Positions 30,580 to 39,151 of a stretch of 44,694 nucleotides of DNA are shown piece after piece. The DNA is from Candidatus Gastranaerophilales bacterium (GTDB lineage Bacteria; Cyanobacteriota; Vampirovibrionia; Gastranaerophilales; Gastranaerophilaceae), in assembly GCA_944326615.1 (NCBI GenBank), contig CALVEO010000011.1:1-44694 (forward strand). The letters run 5' to 3'. The position numbers were made by a program, and so were the translations under genes. A model generated the notes under the pieces. That model was not told the DNA's origin and made no database searches. It saw only the letters and a list, made by a program, of their open reading frames with translations. Within the stretch, counting starts at the first letter, position 1, and each line of letters begins with the position of its first letter.

Positions 30580-32196
30580 TTAATCTTTATCTACTTTAGA
30601 AAGCAATTCATCGCAGGCATAAATATCAAATTTTGTCTGACTCAGCATCATAGTTTCCGCAATCAGTAAGGCTGTCGGGACAAGCGCCGCTACCAAACTT
30701 AAGAAAATTCCCTGCATATCTCCGCCGATTTCCGTCATAAAATATGAGACGTTCATTGCAAATTCAATAAATATAATTGCGCAGGCGATTGCAAGCGAGC
30801 GGTTTTTCTCGGAATTCAATCTTCTGACGCCTTCAAGACCGTATATTGTAACGCCATGGTGTTGATAGTCGGAAAATCCGTCCTGTTTGATTACCTGCGA
30901 GCCTTGAATTTTTTTCGTACAGAAAAATGCATTAACAAAAGAAAAGAACGCAAAGATAATCAAAAATGTCGCAAGAGTTAAAAATACAGGGCTTATTCTC
31001 AGACCTGAAATTCTAACCCATCCGGCAGCTTCAGGAAAACACATTGCAAGAGTGTTTGAAACACCGTATGCAAGAAATGGTGCTGTCAAAATTCCGACAA
31101 CTGTTTCGCCAAGAGATTTTAACTGTTTGTTGAACATTTTATCTTTTATATATTGAAGTTTTGAATTGCTCAAACTGTTTATATATCTTTCAATCCATTG
31201 TCTGTAAGATTTTATGACGCTTTCAAAATCTTCTCTGTATTCGTATTTGTCAAGTGTCATTGTCCATTCAAAACCGTTGCATTTGAAATACCCGCAGCTT
31301 ATCGCAAGAACTGCCATTATGCCGGAGAAAAAGAATGATATAAATATTGCAAATGTCATAAAATCATTCAAATTCATATAATAAACCAGATTTACTACAT
31401 AAATTCCGAGCACAAATATCAGTGAAAATATAAGCATAAAACTCTGTCCGAGTTTGGCGGATTTTGACATATCTTTCTGGATATTGCTTTGAAGATACAG
31501 GTAAACACCCTGCTTCAAAAGCAGGCAGATGCCGTAAATCAAAATTGTATATACACCCCAGACTTTTATGTTTGTCGGCAGATGAAGGAAGTTTGCAGAT
31601 TCTTTGATTTCAAGTCCCATAAGGTAGTTTGAAACTCCGAATGCGCAGACCATTGCACTTAAAAACATTGCGATATGCAGGAATATACTTGTTTTGGTGT
31701 TGGCAGAAAGTTTTTGTTTCAAATCATTTATATGGAATGCAACCTGTTTAATTATTGCAACACGCGCATCTTCAAGATCTTCTTTTTGTTTTTCAAGTTT
31801 TACTTTTGTAACTGCGTTGACATCTTTGCCGTAAAGTCCTTTGATATCATCTTCCGTTAAATCTTCTTTACCGATTGAGGTTACTGTTTTGGTCTGTGCA
31901 GCGTGGGTTTCTTCGGCCGTAATTTTTACGCTTAAAAATTCTTCAGTACCTGCAAACATTAATTTACAGACATTCCCAACTTCAACACGTTTGACAGGCT
32001 GGCCTTTAAAAAGAACTTTATCGCTTTTAAAGGTATTTATTATAACGCATTTATTTTCATAAGGTTTATATTCAAGCGTCAGTAAAACATCGTAGCCTGT
32101 GTTTAATATAACATCGCAATTCGGGTTTGTTCCGACATTTATAACATCTTTTGCAAATTTTTTTTCGCCTTGTGAAGTTGATATAATAACAGCCAT
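30580..32196 (-). CDS. Polytopic membrane protein with FHA-like N-terminal domain
   Basis: A 538-residue protein. Residues 1-95 look like an FHA or FHA-like beta-sandwich (EKKFAKDVINVGTNPNCDVI, with short beta strands after it), a fold that often binds phosphothreonine. After a charged linker come about eight membrane segments (for example MFLSAMVCAFGVSNYLMG, LGQSFMLIFSLIFVLGIYVV, PVFLTLATFLIIFAFFSFV, LVAALVPTALLIAETMML). I do not recognise the family of the membrane part. It lies between a vWA protein and a TonB-like protein and could be the core of an envelope complex. Confidence 0.7.
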   Translation of the reverse strand: MAVIISTSQGEKKFAKDVINVGTNPNCDVILNTGYDVLLTLEYKPYENKCVIINTFKSDKVLFKGQPVKRVEVGNVCKLMFAGTEEFLSVKITAEETHAAQTKTVTSIGKEDLTEDDIKGLYGKDVNAVTKVKLEKQKEDLEDARVAIIKQVAFHINDLKQKLSANTKTSIFLHIAMFLSAMVCAFGVSNYLMGLEIKESANFLHLPTNIKVWGVYTILIYGICLLLKQGVYLYLQSNIQKDMSKSAKLGQSFMLIFSLIFVLGIYVVNLVYYMNLNDFMTFAIFISFFFSGIMAVLAISCGYFKCNGFEWTMTLDKYEYREDFESVIKSYRQWIERYINSLSNSKLQYIKDKMFNKQLKSLGETVVGILTAPFLAYGVSNTLAMCFPEAAGWVRISGLRISPVFLTLATFLIIFAFFSFVNAFFCTKKIQGSQVIKQDGFSDYQHHGVTIYGLEGVRRLNSEKNRSLAIACAIIFIEFAMNVSYFMTEIGGDMQGIFLSLVAALVPTALLIAETMMLSQTKFDIYACDELLSKVDKD

Positions 32197-32229
32197 TTTT
32201 TTATCCTCTTTGACAATTATTGCGTACTT

Positions 32230-32904
32230 TTATCTCCCCAGTGCATGAAGAAATCTTCTTATTGATTTATCAATATTTTGTTTTGGGGCAACGATTAAAT
32301 GATTTTCGCCCAAAACAGGTGTAAGTGTTTCTTTTACAAGATCCAGTTTCGCAGGATGTGCATCAAGAAACATCATTGAAATATCAGGAGCGTATTTTTT
32401 TACATTTTGTACATTTTTGGGCAGAGTTTCCCAATTTATTTGTTTTTCAATTGCACCTTCGTTTTCCAAATCTCCTATTACAACAACTGCCGGCACATAA
32501 CCGTTCTTTTTCATTGTAAGGGCGTGTGAAAAAGCTTTCTTCAAGCCGACGCCGTATGCAGTTCCGTAATCTTTTTCATCGTATTTAGTGAACGCATCCA
32601 TTGATTTTGTAATAGTGCTTCCGTTCATCGGTCCGCCTTCATAAATCAAATACGCGTCTTCTGAAACTCTTAAAATTTTAATTTGATCTTCAGGGTCAAG
32701 CAGATTGCATATTTGTCTTAAAGTTTTTTTCTGTTCCGGCAGATATTTTTGGTTTGACGCGGAAGAATCAATTACAAATATTACAGCTGCAGGATGAAAT
32801 TCATCCACCTTAATCTGGCTTACTCCAGCCCAGATAAATTTTAAAGCAACCGATAAAATAAGTATTAATAATCCAACTGTAACCAATCTTTTGTTTAATT
32901 TCAT
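32230..32904 (-). CDS. von Willebrand factor A-domain membrane protein
   Basis: A 224-residue protein. One N-terminal membrane segment (about 8-27) anchors a periplasmic vWA domain with a MIDAS-type DSSAS (46-50) at the end of the first strand (AAVIFVIDSSAS) and VVVIGDLENEG as a later strand. vWA domains mediate metal-dependent protein contacts. It is the first gene of the operon running to 28483, 33 bases before the FHA-like gene. It resembles Bat-type vWA proteins in layout, but no MoxR ATPase is adjacent. Confidence 0.8.
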   Translation of the reverse strand: MKLNKRLVTVGLLILILSVALKFIWAGVSQIKVDEFHPAAVIFVIDSSASNQKYLPEQKKTLRQICNLLDPEDQIKILRVSEDAYLIYEGGPMNGSTITKSMDAFTKYDEKDYGTAYGVGLKKAFSHALTMKKNGYVPAVVVIGDLENEGAIEKQINWETLPKNVQNVKKYAPDISMMFLDAHPAKLDLVKETLTPVLGENHLIVAPKQNIDKSIRRFLHALGR

Positions 32905-33058
32905 TGTCCCGCCCGATTAAAACTTTAAGCTAAGAATAATATAGCATATATTTCTTCATTCTGCAAATATATACTTAAAAAATAAAGTTTTATGCTATCG
33001 TATTGCGCATTTGAATTTAATTTAAGAGTCAAAATATTATAAAATTCTACAAATAAAG
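32905..33058. other. Spacer upstream of the vWA operon
   Basis: AT-rich; it should hold the operon promoter but no clear consensus is seen. No gene. Confidence 0.4.
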
Positions 33059-33084
33059 AGATCCCGAAACAAGTTCGGGATGAC
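33059..33084. repeat. AGATC-CGAAACAAG palindrome, copy 1
   Basis: AGATCCCGAAACAAGTTCGG followed by GATGACA; the CCCGAA and TTCGGG arms pair. Related copies lie at 33133 and 34732. Confidence 0.75.
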
Positions 33085-33132
33085 AAAATCAGAAAATATA
33101 GATGAGATGCTGAATTTATTTCAACATCTCAT

Positions 33133-33159
33133 AGATCTTGAAACAAATTCAGCATGACT
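33133..33159. repeat. AGATC-CGAAACAAG palindrome, copy 2
   Basis: AGATCTTGAAACAAATTCAG followed by CATGACT; a diverged copy of the element at 33059. Confidence 0.65.
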
Positions 33160-33177
33160 ATATAATTTCTAAAACAA

Positions 33178-33207
33178 ACTCCTCAGAATTTTCTGAGGAG
33201 TTTTTAG
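33178..33207 (-). terminator. Terminator of the gene at 33211
   Basis: ACTCCTCAG and CTGAGGAGT form a 9-bp stem around AATTTT, right after the stop on the minus strand. Confidence 0.75.
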
Positions 33208-33210
33208 ATT

Positions 33211-34047
33211 TTAGTCAAATTTTGGATTTATCTTATTAAATGCATTTTTATTAACTTTGCTTCTTTTAGAACTTTGGCCTTTGTCTCCTCTTTTGAGAAC
33301 TTTGGCCTTTGTCTCCTCTTTTGAGAACTTTTCAGGGGTTTTTGCAAATTTTTCAGCAAATGTCTTATCTACAACAGCATTTTTATTAAAGTGCGGTATA
33401 TCCGCTTGTTTAATTTTTCCATAAAATGGTTTTGCTGTTTCAACTTCCCCTCTGAGGACTTTTCTTGTATCTACCATCATTCTATCCAATAGTTGTTGAA
33501 GTTTATTTGTTGTTTGTCCGTATCTTTCTAATAGGTATTTAGCATCAAATTCTCTTGCTAATTCTACTCCTTTTTGTTCGTCAAATTCTATATGATGTCT
33601 TGTTGCCTGTCCTACTGATGTATCAGCAGTAACTTTCCCGCCTTTGCGTGACATACCGACTGCAATATCTTTTCCGTCTGCGACTTTGCGGCCGTCGATA
33701 AATCCGTTAGCTTGCAGGGTTTTACCGCCGTCTGCTGAGACACGATACTTGACGACAGAATTGGCTGAACCTGGATTTGTTATTGATAATGCCCCCTGAT
33801 TGAGTACCTGTTTCCCGTCTCTTAATCTCATACCTGCAATTGCATAATTTGATTCTGCTTTGTAAGCCACATCAAGTTTTGGCTCTTTTATACCTCTTAA
33901 CGCTTTTTGAATCAGTTCGCCTGCTTTCTTGTCTTGTTTCCCGAGAGCTTCCAACTGTGTACGTCCCAGAGTAATTCGACCTGCTGCTCCTTCTGTTTTT
34001 GGAAGTGCTCTAACAATTTTGCTTGCGATGTTCATGAAATTTACCAT
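33211..34047 (-). CDS. Unknown protein with rewritten C-terminus
   Basis: A 278-residue basic protein, with AAAGGGGAAAA before the ATG. Residues 1-100 are Gly/Lys/Ala rich (SKIVRALPKTEGAAGRITLG...), and the middle includes RHHIEFDEQKGVELAREFDA and a helical stretch (TTNKLQQLLDRMMVDTRKVL). Function unknown. Two perfect 28-bp copies in tandem near the 3' end shift the frame, so the tail reads VLKRGDKGQSSKRSKVNKNA...NPKFD. With one copy it would read VLKEAKLIKMHLIR and stop. It is a single-gene unit with a terminator. Confidence 0.65.
   Translation of the reverse strand: MVNFMNIASKIVRALPKTEGAAGRITLGRTQLEALGKQDKKAGELIQKALRGIKEPKLDVAYKAESNYAIAGMRLRDGKQVLNQGALSITNPGSANSVVKYRVSADGGKTLQANGFIDGRKVADGKDIAVGMSRKGGKVTADTSVGQATRHHIEFDEQKGVELAREFDAKYLLERYGQTTNKLQQLLDRMMVDTRKVLRGEVETAKPFYGKIKQADIPHFNKNAVVDKTFAEKFAKTPEKFSKEETKAKVLKRGDKGQSSKRSKVNKNAFNKINPKFD
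33271..33326 (-). repeat. 28-bp perfect tandem duplication in coding sequence
   Basis: Two identical units (33271-33298, 33299-33326). Because 28 is not a multiple of 3, copy number sets which of three C-terminal tails is made. Confidence 0.9.
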
Positions 34048-34298
34048 AGTTTTCCCCTTTCGTTTTTTCTTTACTTTTCCTAAAATTTAATTAAATGTAT
34101 TCAATGATTCCTCTTTTGAAAATCGATTTTCCCTTACTCTTTCATAAAAACTTTTGAAAACTAAAAATTGCTAAATTTTATGAAATTTAAAGTATAAATT
34201 AGTAAAATATAGAATTGACAGTGCATTACGGATTTACAAATCTTAATGTACAATACTTTTAGATGCTAAATTTTGTATTTTAAGAAGTAATAACGGTA
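34048..34298. other. Spacer between divergent genes
   Basis: AT-rich. A TTGACA occurs near 34213 but no well-spaced -10 follows it. I see no gene or repeat. Confidence 0.4.
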
Positions 34299-34625
34299 AT
34301 GGGTGTAAAACAGGAATTCGGGAAAAAAATAAAAAGAATGCGCATAAACCGCGGGCTGACACAGGAGGAGCTTGCAGAAGCTGTTGACTTGTCCCAGCGT
34401 GCTATGAGCGGAATTGAAACAGGCGAAAATTTTGTGTCGGCTGAAACCATTGATAAACTTGTAAAAGCACTTGATACAACGCTTGAAGAACTGTTTTCAA
34501 CCGATCATTTAAAAGTTGATACCGAACTCCGTCAGGAAATAGATGAAAAACTGGATTACCTAAACAATGACAGTGAAAAACTGATTATAGTCTATAATGT
34601 GATTAAGAGTCTTTTGAAAGAGTAA
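34299..34625 (+). CDS. XRE-family transcriptional regulator
   Basis: A 108-residue protein with an N-terminal helix-turn-helix (FGKKIKRMRINRGLTQEELA, then VDLSQRAMSGIETGENFVSA) at about residues 7-62 and an acidic helical tail (about 75-108). It resembles the regulator at 21655-21972. No ribosome site of strength precedes the ATG. Its target is unknown; it diverges from the unknown gene at 33211. Confidence 0.85.
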   Translation: MGVKQEFGKKIKRMRINRGLTQEELAEAVDLSQRAMSGIETGENFVSAETIDKLVKALDTTLEELFSTDHLKVDTELRQEIDEKLDYLNNDSEKLIIVYNVIKSLLKE

Positions 34626-34636
34626 ATTGTTATTAA

Positions 34637-34679
34637 AAGTGAATAGGTGAATGTGTTAATAAGTGAATAAGTCTTTTAC
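34637..34679 (+). repeat. GTGAATA dispersed repeat, copy 2
   Basis: AAGTGAATAGGTGAATGTGT followed by TAATAAGTGAATAAGTCTTT, almost the same as 25743-25782, 12 bases after a gene stop. Confidence 0.7.
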
Positions 34680-34731
34680 AAATAGATATTTTTGAAATTT
34701 TTGCAATAACCATTTTATGAAATATTAATTA

Positions 34732-34758
34732 AGATCGCGCAACAAGTGCGCGATGACA
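34732..34758. repeat. AGATC-CGAAACAAG palindrome, copy 3
   Basis: AGATCGCGCAACAAGTGCGC followed by GATGACA. The arms have changed together (CGCGCA / TGCGCG instead of CCCGAA / TTCGGG), which keeps the pairing. Confidence 0.7.
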
Positions 34759-34870
34759 TATTTTGATCGTCGCGTTATTTATACCTATTATCCGGCAGGT
34801 GCGCGATGACATATATTTCGACCAGCGCGTTATTTATACATATTATCCGGCAGAACTGCGATGACATAAG
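34746..34870 (+). repeat. Tandem ~53-bp repeat
   Basis: GTGCGCGATGACATAT...GCGCGTTATTTATAC...TATTATCCGGCAG occurs at 34746 and 34799, with a partial third start at about 34855. Unit length is about 53-56. It grows out of the palindrome at 34732. The surrounding stretch 34626-34985 has no gene. Confidence 0.7.
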
Positions 34871-34985
34871 ATATTTAATTTATATGTTTAAATTATCTAA
34901 AAAATAATTTTTTATATTTTATTATTTATTTTATCTATAAAATGTGTATTGAGATATAAAATTATACTCCTATTAACTTATTTTT

Positions 34986-35798
34986 TTATTCCGCTATATT
35001 CATATAAGGTGAAACAGTCAAAGGTTCTGAAAGTTTCAGCTCAATTGTAGTGCCGTCAGGAATTTGAATATCCTCTCCCCGTTGCATAGCACCGCGCAAA
35101 CCTCCGCCTAAAGCGCCGATACCGCCATAGATTGCCATATTTCTTCCCCAGTCATCTCCGCCTCCGAGTGCTGTAAAAGCCGCACCGATAAGCATTGAGC
35201 CTAATGCTCCTATTACCACATCACGTGTCATCTTTTTTGCACGCTCGCTTTTTGCTTCCATATAAATGTTTTCTGTTGAAACTTTCAGCATATTTCCATC
35301 AGGTGTAAGTATTTTGTTAAAATTAATTTCTAAAGAGCCGCTTCCGTATGCATAACCCGCATTTTGCGCATCAGCCGCAGTTCCGTAAATCAAACTTCCT
35401 GCAGGGGCAATTAATACCCCGTTGTAAACAAAGTCCCGCGTAAGTTTTGCTGTGAGCCTGTCATTTTTCTCTAAACTGCCGGAGCTTATCCCCGAATCAA
35501 ACGTTACCGGAAATGTTGTACCTTCAGGAACTTTTACAACCTGCCCGAATAAAGGTCTTTGCTGAGGTTCAAAGGTATTATTTATAACTTCTTCTTCAAC
35601 AATAGGATTATAATTTGTCCGTTCGCTATTATTTTTTATTTCCGAGGAATTTTTCTTTCTGGTAAAATCAACGGGCTGAAACATTTGAGATTGTTTTCTG
35701 TCAAATTCCGCCTGTGCCTCATCGCTGAAATCATATTCCGCGAAAGCAGGCATAGCTATGATATGAAAACATATAAAGAGAGCCAAAATCTTTTTCAT
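34986..35798 (-). CDS. Secreted protein with TrbI/VirB10-like C-terminal domain
   Basis: A 270-residue protein with a signal peptide (MKKILALFICFHIIAMPAFA). Residues about 90-270 resemble the VirB10/TrbI C-terminal region: VPEGTTFPVTFDSGISSGSL, NDRLTAKLTRDFVYNGVLIA, PAGSLIYGTA, then a Gly-rich helix pair (ALGSMLIGAAFTALGGG, GGIGALGGGLRGAM) and IPDGTTIELKLSEPLTV. No other type IV secretion gene is nearby, so it is more likely a stand-alone periplasmic protein of this fold than part of a conjugation system. Confidence 0.65.
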   Translation of the reverse strand: MKKILALFICFHIIAMPAFAEYDFSDEAQAEFDRKQSQMFQPVDFTRKKNSSEIKNNSERTNYNPIVEEEVINNTFEPQQRPLFGQVVKVPEGTTFPVTFDSGISSGSLEKNDRLTAKLTRDFVYNGVLIAPAGSLIYGTAADAQNAGYAYGSGSLEINFNKILTPDGNMLKVSTENIYMEAKSERAKKMTRDVVIGALGSMLIGAAFTALGGGDDWGRNMAIYGGIGALGGGLRGAMQRGEDIQIPDGTTIELKLSEPLTVSPYMNIAE

Positions 35799-35871
35799 AA
35801 TTACATTATAATAAAATATTGAATTATTACAATATCCCTGTTATAATCGGTTGCACAGGAGAGAAAAGCTT

Positions 35872-36477
35872 ATGGAAAAAATATTGGAAATACTGGCAGT
35901 TGTTATCAGTGCTTATATAATCGGTTCTATACCTACAGGGTATATTATTGTTAAAGTATTCACAGGCGAAGATATAAGGACAATCGGTTCAGGCTCTACA
36001 GGCGCCACGAATGTTAAAAGAGTTATGGGTAAAAAATGGTTTTTTATAACTTTATTGCTGGATGCTTTTAAAGGTGCTCTGCCTGTTGTACTTGCTGCAT
36101 TATTTGCCAAAACTTTTACAGGTATCGGGCTTTTGCCTGTGTTGGCTGCAATAGCTGTAATTTTAGGACATAGCAAATCAATATTTTTGAAGTTTACCGG
36201 CGGAAAATCTGTCGCATCAGGCGTCGGAACAATTCTTGCGCTAAATTGGCAGGTAGGATTAATAATTGCCGCAATCTGGGCTGTTGTAACATTTTTCACA
36301 AGATATGTTTCAGTCGGCTCAATAATCGCTCTTGCACTGTCGTCTTTTATAATGTGGGCTTTTAATGCTCCTATTGCATACATTTGTTACTGCGCACTCG
36401 GAGCTTTGTATATAATATGGCTTCACCGCTCAAATATTCAAAGACTTATCAAAGGTGAAGAAAGCAAGGTGAGATAA
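35872..36477 (+). CDS. plsY: Acyl-phosphate:glycerol-3-phosphate acyltransferase PlsY
   Basis: A 201-residue inner-membrane enzyme making lysophosphatidate in phospholipid synthesis. Family motifs: GSIPTGYIIVK, the phosphate loop GSGSTGATNVKR (about 40-51) and GHSKSIFLKFTGGKSVASG, set among about five membrane segments. AGGAGA before the ATG at 35872 fixes the start; an ATG 7 codons earlier lacks a ribosome site. A TATAAT about 30 bases upstream suits the promoter. The next small gene begins 3 bases after its stop. Confidence 0.95.
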   Translation: MEKILEILAVVISAYIIGSIPTGYIIVKVFTGEDIRTIGSGSTGATNVKRVMGKKWFFITLLLDAFKGALPVVLAALFAKTFTGIGLLPVLAAIAVILGHSKSIFLKFTGGKSVASGVGTILALNWQVGLIIAAIWAVVTFFTRYVSVGSIIALALSSFIMWAFNAPIAYICYCALGALYIIWLHRSNIQRLIKGEESKVR

Positions 36478-36480
36478 ATT

Positions 36481-36684
36481 ATGAACTTTACGGTTTTATT
36501 AGTAGCCCTCGGTATAATAATAGTTTTATTTATAATAGGCAAGATTTTTGCGATTTTGACTAAAATATTTTTTGTAATTCTTTTAGTTGGCGCGCTTGCG
36601 GTCGGATTTTTCATCTGGCAGAATAACAATAAAGAAGTTCCGGCAAACCGGACAGGCTGTAATTGGGTTTATATTCTTTCCTGA
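36481..36684 (+). CDS. Small membrane protein after plsY
   Basis: A 67-residue protein with two hydrophobic spans (VLLVALGIIIVLFIIGKIFA and IFFVILLVGALAVGFFIW) and a polar tail (NNNKEVPANRTGC...). It starts 3 bases after plsY and so is likely translated from the same message. No known family recognised. Confidence 0.55.
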   Translation: MNFTVLLVALGIIIVLFIIGKIFAILTKIFFVILLVGALAVGFFIWQNNNKEVPANRTGCNWVYILS

Positions 36685-36698
36685 CGCCTGAAAACTTA

Positions 36699-39056
36699 TT
36701 ACCCTTTTATCATTTTATTTAATATTTTGCTGTTTGTGAAATTAATCTCTTTGGCAGGCGGTTGAATTTCTTCTGCCTGTACTGTTGCTCCAAACTGTTC
36801 CTTTTTATCTACTTCATAAGTTTTTATCGGTCGTTTGCCTGTTAAGCGTTTCATAAAGTCGTAATATGATTTCGCAAATCCTGTTGCGTTATTTTGTTTT
36901 TCTTCAAGAGCGATAAGTTCATCTCTTGAATGAGTTCCTACAGGTACTCCGACGGATTTTCTTGTCAGCCATTCACCCATTGTTGTGTTTGTAAGGGTTA
37001 TCCAGCTCATACCAAAAAGGGATTTGTTGTACTGTGCTTTGAATGTACTGTTGAATAAATCAATCAACAGGGTTTGATAGAACAATCTTGAGCCTTCCTG
37101 TACAAATCTTTCTTTAAATTTGGTTTTTGCTCCTTCAACATCATTACCGTTTGATTTTAACATTACCATGTTGTAGTTATCTGTCATCAAAAACCATATT
37201 GTTGCCGCAAGTGCTGCTGTTTTTGCAAGATTTGAAAGTTCACTGTTTGATACATTTGACATTGTATCTATATTAAATGCTTTTAAGATATTATCTTTTA
37301 CATAATCCTGGAATTTTACAGGGTCAAAATCTTTTCTTGTAGCCTCTCTGCCTATGTTTTCAATACTTTTTGCAAGAGCGGATATGTCGGTACCTTGTTT
37401 TTTAGGTGTCTTAATTTTTTTATGCCCGATTGATTTGATTGCGTCATCGACAAATTTGTACGGCATTGTACCGTATTTCCATATAAATTTAAATGGAGCT
37501 AAGAAAAAGTTTACAGCAGGTTTAATCTTTTTATCTTTTACACCCAGACTTATTGTTCCATCTGGATTTTTAGCTGTATCTGCAACTGCTCTGTATTTTT
37601 TGGCAAGGTCTGTAAATCCGTTGTCTTCCAAAACTCTTGTTATTTTATCGAATTTTTCCTGAGGAATTTTAAAATCTTTAATTTGTGTTATATCGTTATA
37701 TTTATTTTTGAAAACGCCTGCAAATTTTTGCCAGCCATTATCGACAGCAGGAATTTTCCTCAAGCCTTTTACTACAAAGCCGCCGCCTATAATCAAAGCC
37801 AGAGCTTTAACAATTGTGTCAAAGGAAAGCAGGGGTTTTTGAGATTTTTCTTTGTCGTCTTTTTTATTTTCTGATGCTTTAAACGATAAGTCAGGTTTAA
37901 TTTCTGCTTCAGGTGCATGATTTTTTTCATTTTCAGCGCGGGCTTCTTCCGGTGTTAACCTTGTTATATGTTTTCCGTTAATTACACGTGAGAATGCTTC
38001 TGTTGTAAGTGTTGTCAATGCTGTCATAAGCATAATTCCCATTTTGGAATTATTTATGTATTTATTTAAAGCTCCAAGTGTAATAAGTGTTATATAGGCA
38101 TTGAAGCCAATTCTTGCCATTTCCTGTTTAAATCTTACTTTTTGTTCGTGTGATGCTTCTTCTTTATTGTCATCCATCATTCTTGAAAGGTTATAAGCGT
38201 CGTTTGCAAGAAATATTGCAGGAGGAAGCCCTGATACCAAACGGTTTAGAGATCTTTCATGTTTTGTGTCATAGTTTCCTGTATTAGGGTCAAACATTTT
38301 AACCGAGCGTTGGAATAGTGCAGAAGATATTTCTTCTTTTGATTTGCCTTCTAAATTTTTTGCTGTTTCAAAAAGCCCGCGCAGAGAATTTACTTCGGCA
38401 TCTATTTTTGAACGTTGTCTTATACCTTTGAAAAACGGCAGTTCTCTTGTTTTAGATGCCCAGCCTTTGAATGGCTTAATTTTTCCGATAAGCTCAACTG
38501 TGCCGTTTAGAATATCAGCAGGCAGAATTTTAAACGGATAAATAAGTCCGTCCCAAATTAACTGAGGGATTGTTTTTTTGTAAAATATAATTTTATCGCC
38601 TTTAATTTCGACCATTTTATTTGTCAAATCAGAAGCGGTTATGTGTTCATATAAATCTTGTCCGATTGAAGTATTTTTAACACCGTCTTTGACTGTTTTG
38701 TTAAAGCCCATGTGTTCTTGTGAAAATTTTAAAAATTTATTTACGCTGTATTCACCGGCTTTTTTGTAAGCAGGCGCAAATCTTAAAGCTGTTCCTATAG
38801 CTGCAAGAGCACCTACGGTATATAAAAGCGGTTTCATTTTATCATCTTTTGGAGCGGGGGATTTTTTTTGTTCTGTACCGCTAAAAGAAAGACCTTTAAA
38901 AGATAAATCATTTGAATTACTTTTTAAAGGTCTCTCATTTATATTATTTTTTGAAGACATGAATCCGGAAGAAAGAGGAACATGTTTGGGAGATAATTCT
39001 CCCGATGGCTTTTGTCGCTGTTTGACTGCATCGTATGATAGTTTACCTACTAACAT
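36699..39056 (-). CDS. Large unknown membrane-associated protein
   Basis: A 785-residue protein. The ATG at 39056 with AAGGA upstream is preferred to an in-frame TTG 18 codons earlier. Residues 1-75 are polar and Ser/Lys rich. Several moderately hydrophobic helices occur (LLYTVGALAAIGTALRFAPA; MGIMLMTALTTLTTEAF; IVKALALIIGGGFVVKGLR; LAKTAALAATIWFLMTDNYN), separated by Lys-rich segments. Two halves seem loosely alike (each has a 'PFKILPAD / PFKFIWKYG' type membrane-proximal segment), suggesting an old internal duplication. I do not recognise it. It shares a minus-strand position with the purine phosphorylase upstream but has a gap of about 95 bases. Confidence 0.7.
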   Translation of the reverse strand: MLVGKLSYDAVKQRQKPSGELSPKHVPLSSGFMSSKNNINERPLKSNSNDLSFKGLSFSGTEQKKSPAPKDDKMKPLLYTVGALAAIGTALRFAPAYKKAGEYSVNKFLKFSQEHMGFNKTVKDGVKNTSIGQDLYEHITASDLTNKMVEIKGDKIIFYKKTIPQLIWDGLIYPFKILPADILNGTVELIGKIKPFKGWASKTRELPFFKGIRQRSKIDAEVNSLRGLFETAKNLEGKSKEEISSALFQRSVKMFDPNTGNYDTKHERSLNRLVSGLPPAIFLANDAYNLSRMMDDNKEEASHEQKVRFKQEMARIGFNAYITLITLGALNKYINNSKMGIMLMTALTTLTTEAFSRVINGKHITRLTPEEARAENEKNHAPEAEIKPDLSFKASENKKDDKEKSQKPLLSFDTIVKALALIIGGGFVVKGLRKIPAVDNGWQKFAGVFKNKYNDITQIKDFKIPQEKFDKITRVLEDNGFTDLAKKYRAVADTAKNPDGTISLGVKDKKIKPAVNFFLAPFKFIWKYGTMPYKFVDDAIKSIGHKKIKTPKKQGTDISALAKSIENIGREATRKDFDPVKFQDYVKDNILKAFNIDTMSNVSNSELSNLAKTAALAATIWFLMTDNYNMVMLKSNGNDVEGAKTKFKERFVQEGSRLFYQTLLIDLFNSTFKAQYNKSLFGMSWITLTNTTMGEWLTRKSVGVPVGTHSRDELIALEEKQNNATGFAKSYYDFMKRLTGKRPIKTYEVDKKEQFGATVQAEEIQPPAKEINFTNSKILNKMIKG

Positions 39057-39151
39057 TTGTTCTTTTTCCTTCCCGTCATGTATTCTTAACTGAACAAAAA
39101 GTTTTGACAAGTGGGAGTATATACAAAATTTACAATATTTTATAATTTAAT

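Noticed and set aside
34986-35798. A type IV secretion (VirB10) component
   Set aside because: Only the C-terminal fold is similar. The protein has a cleavable signal peptide, and no other secretion or conjugation gene is near.
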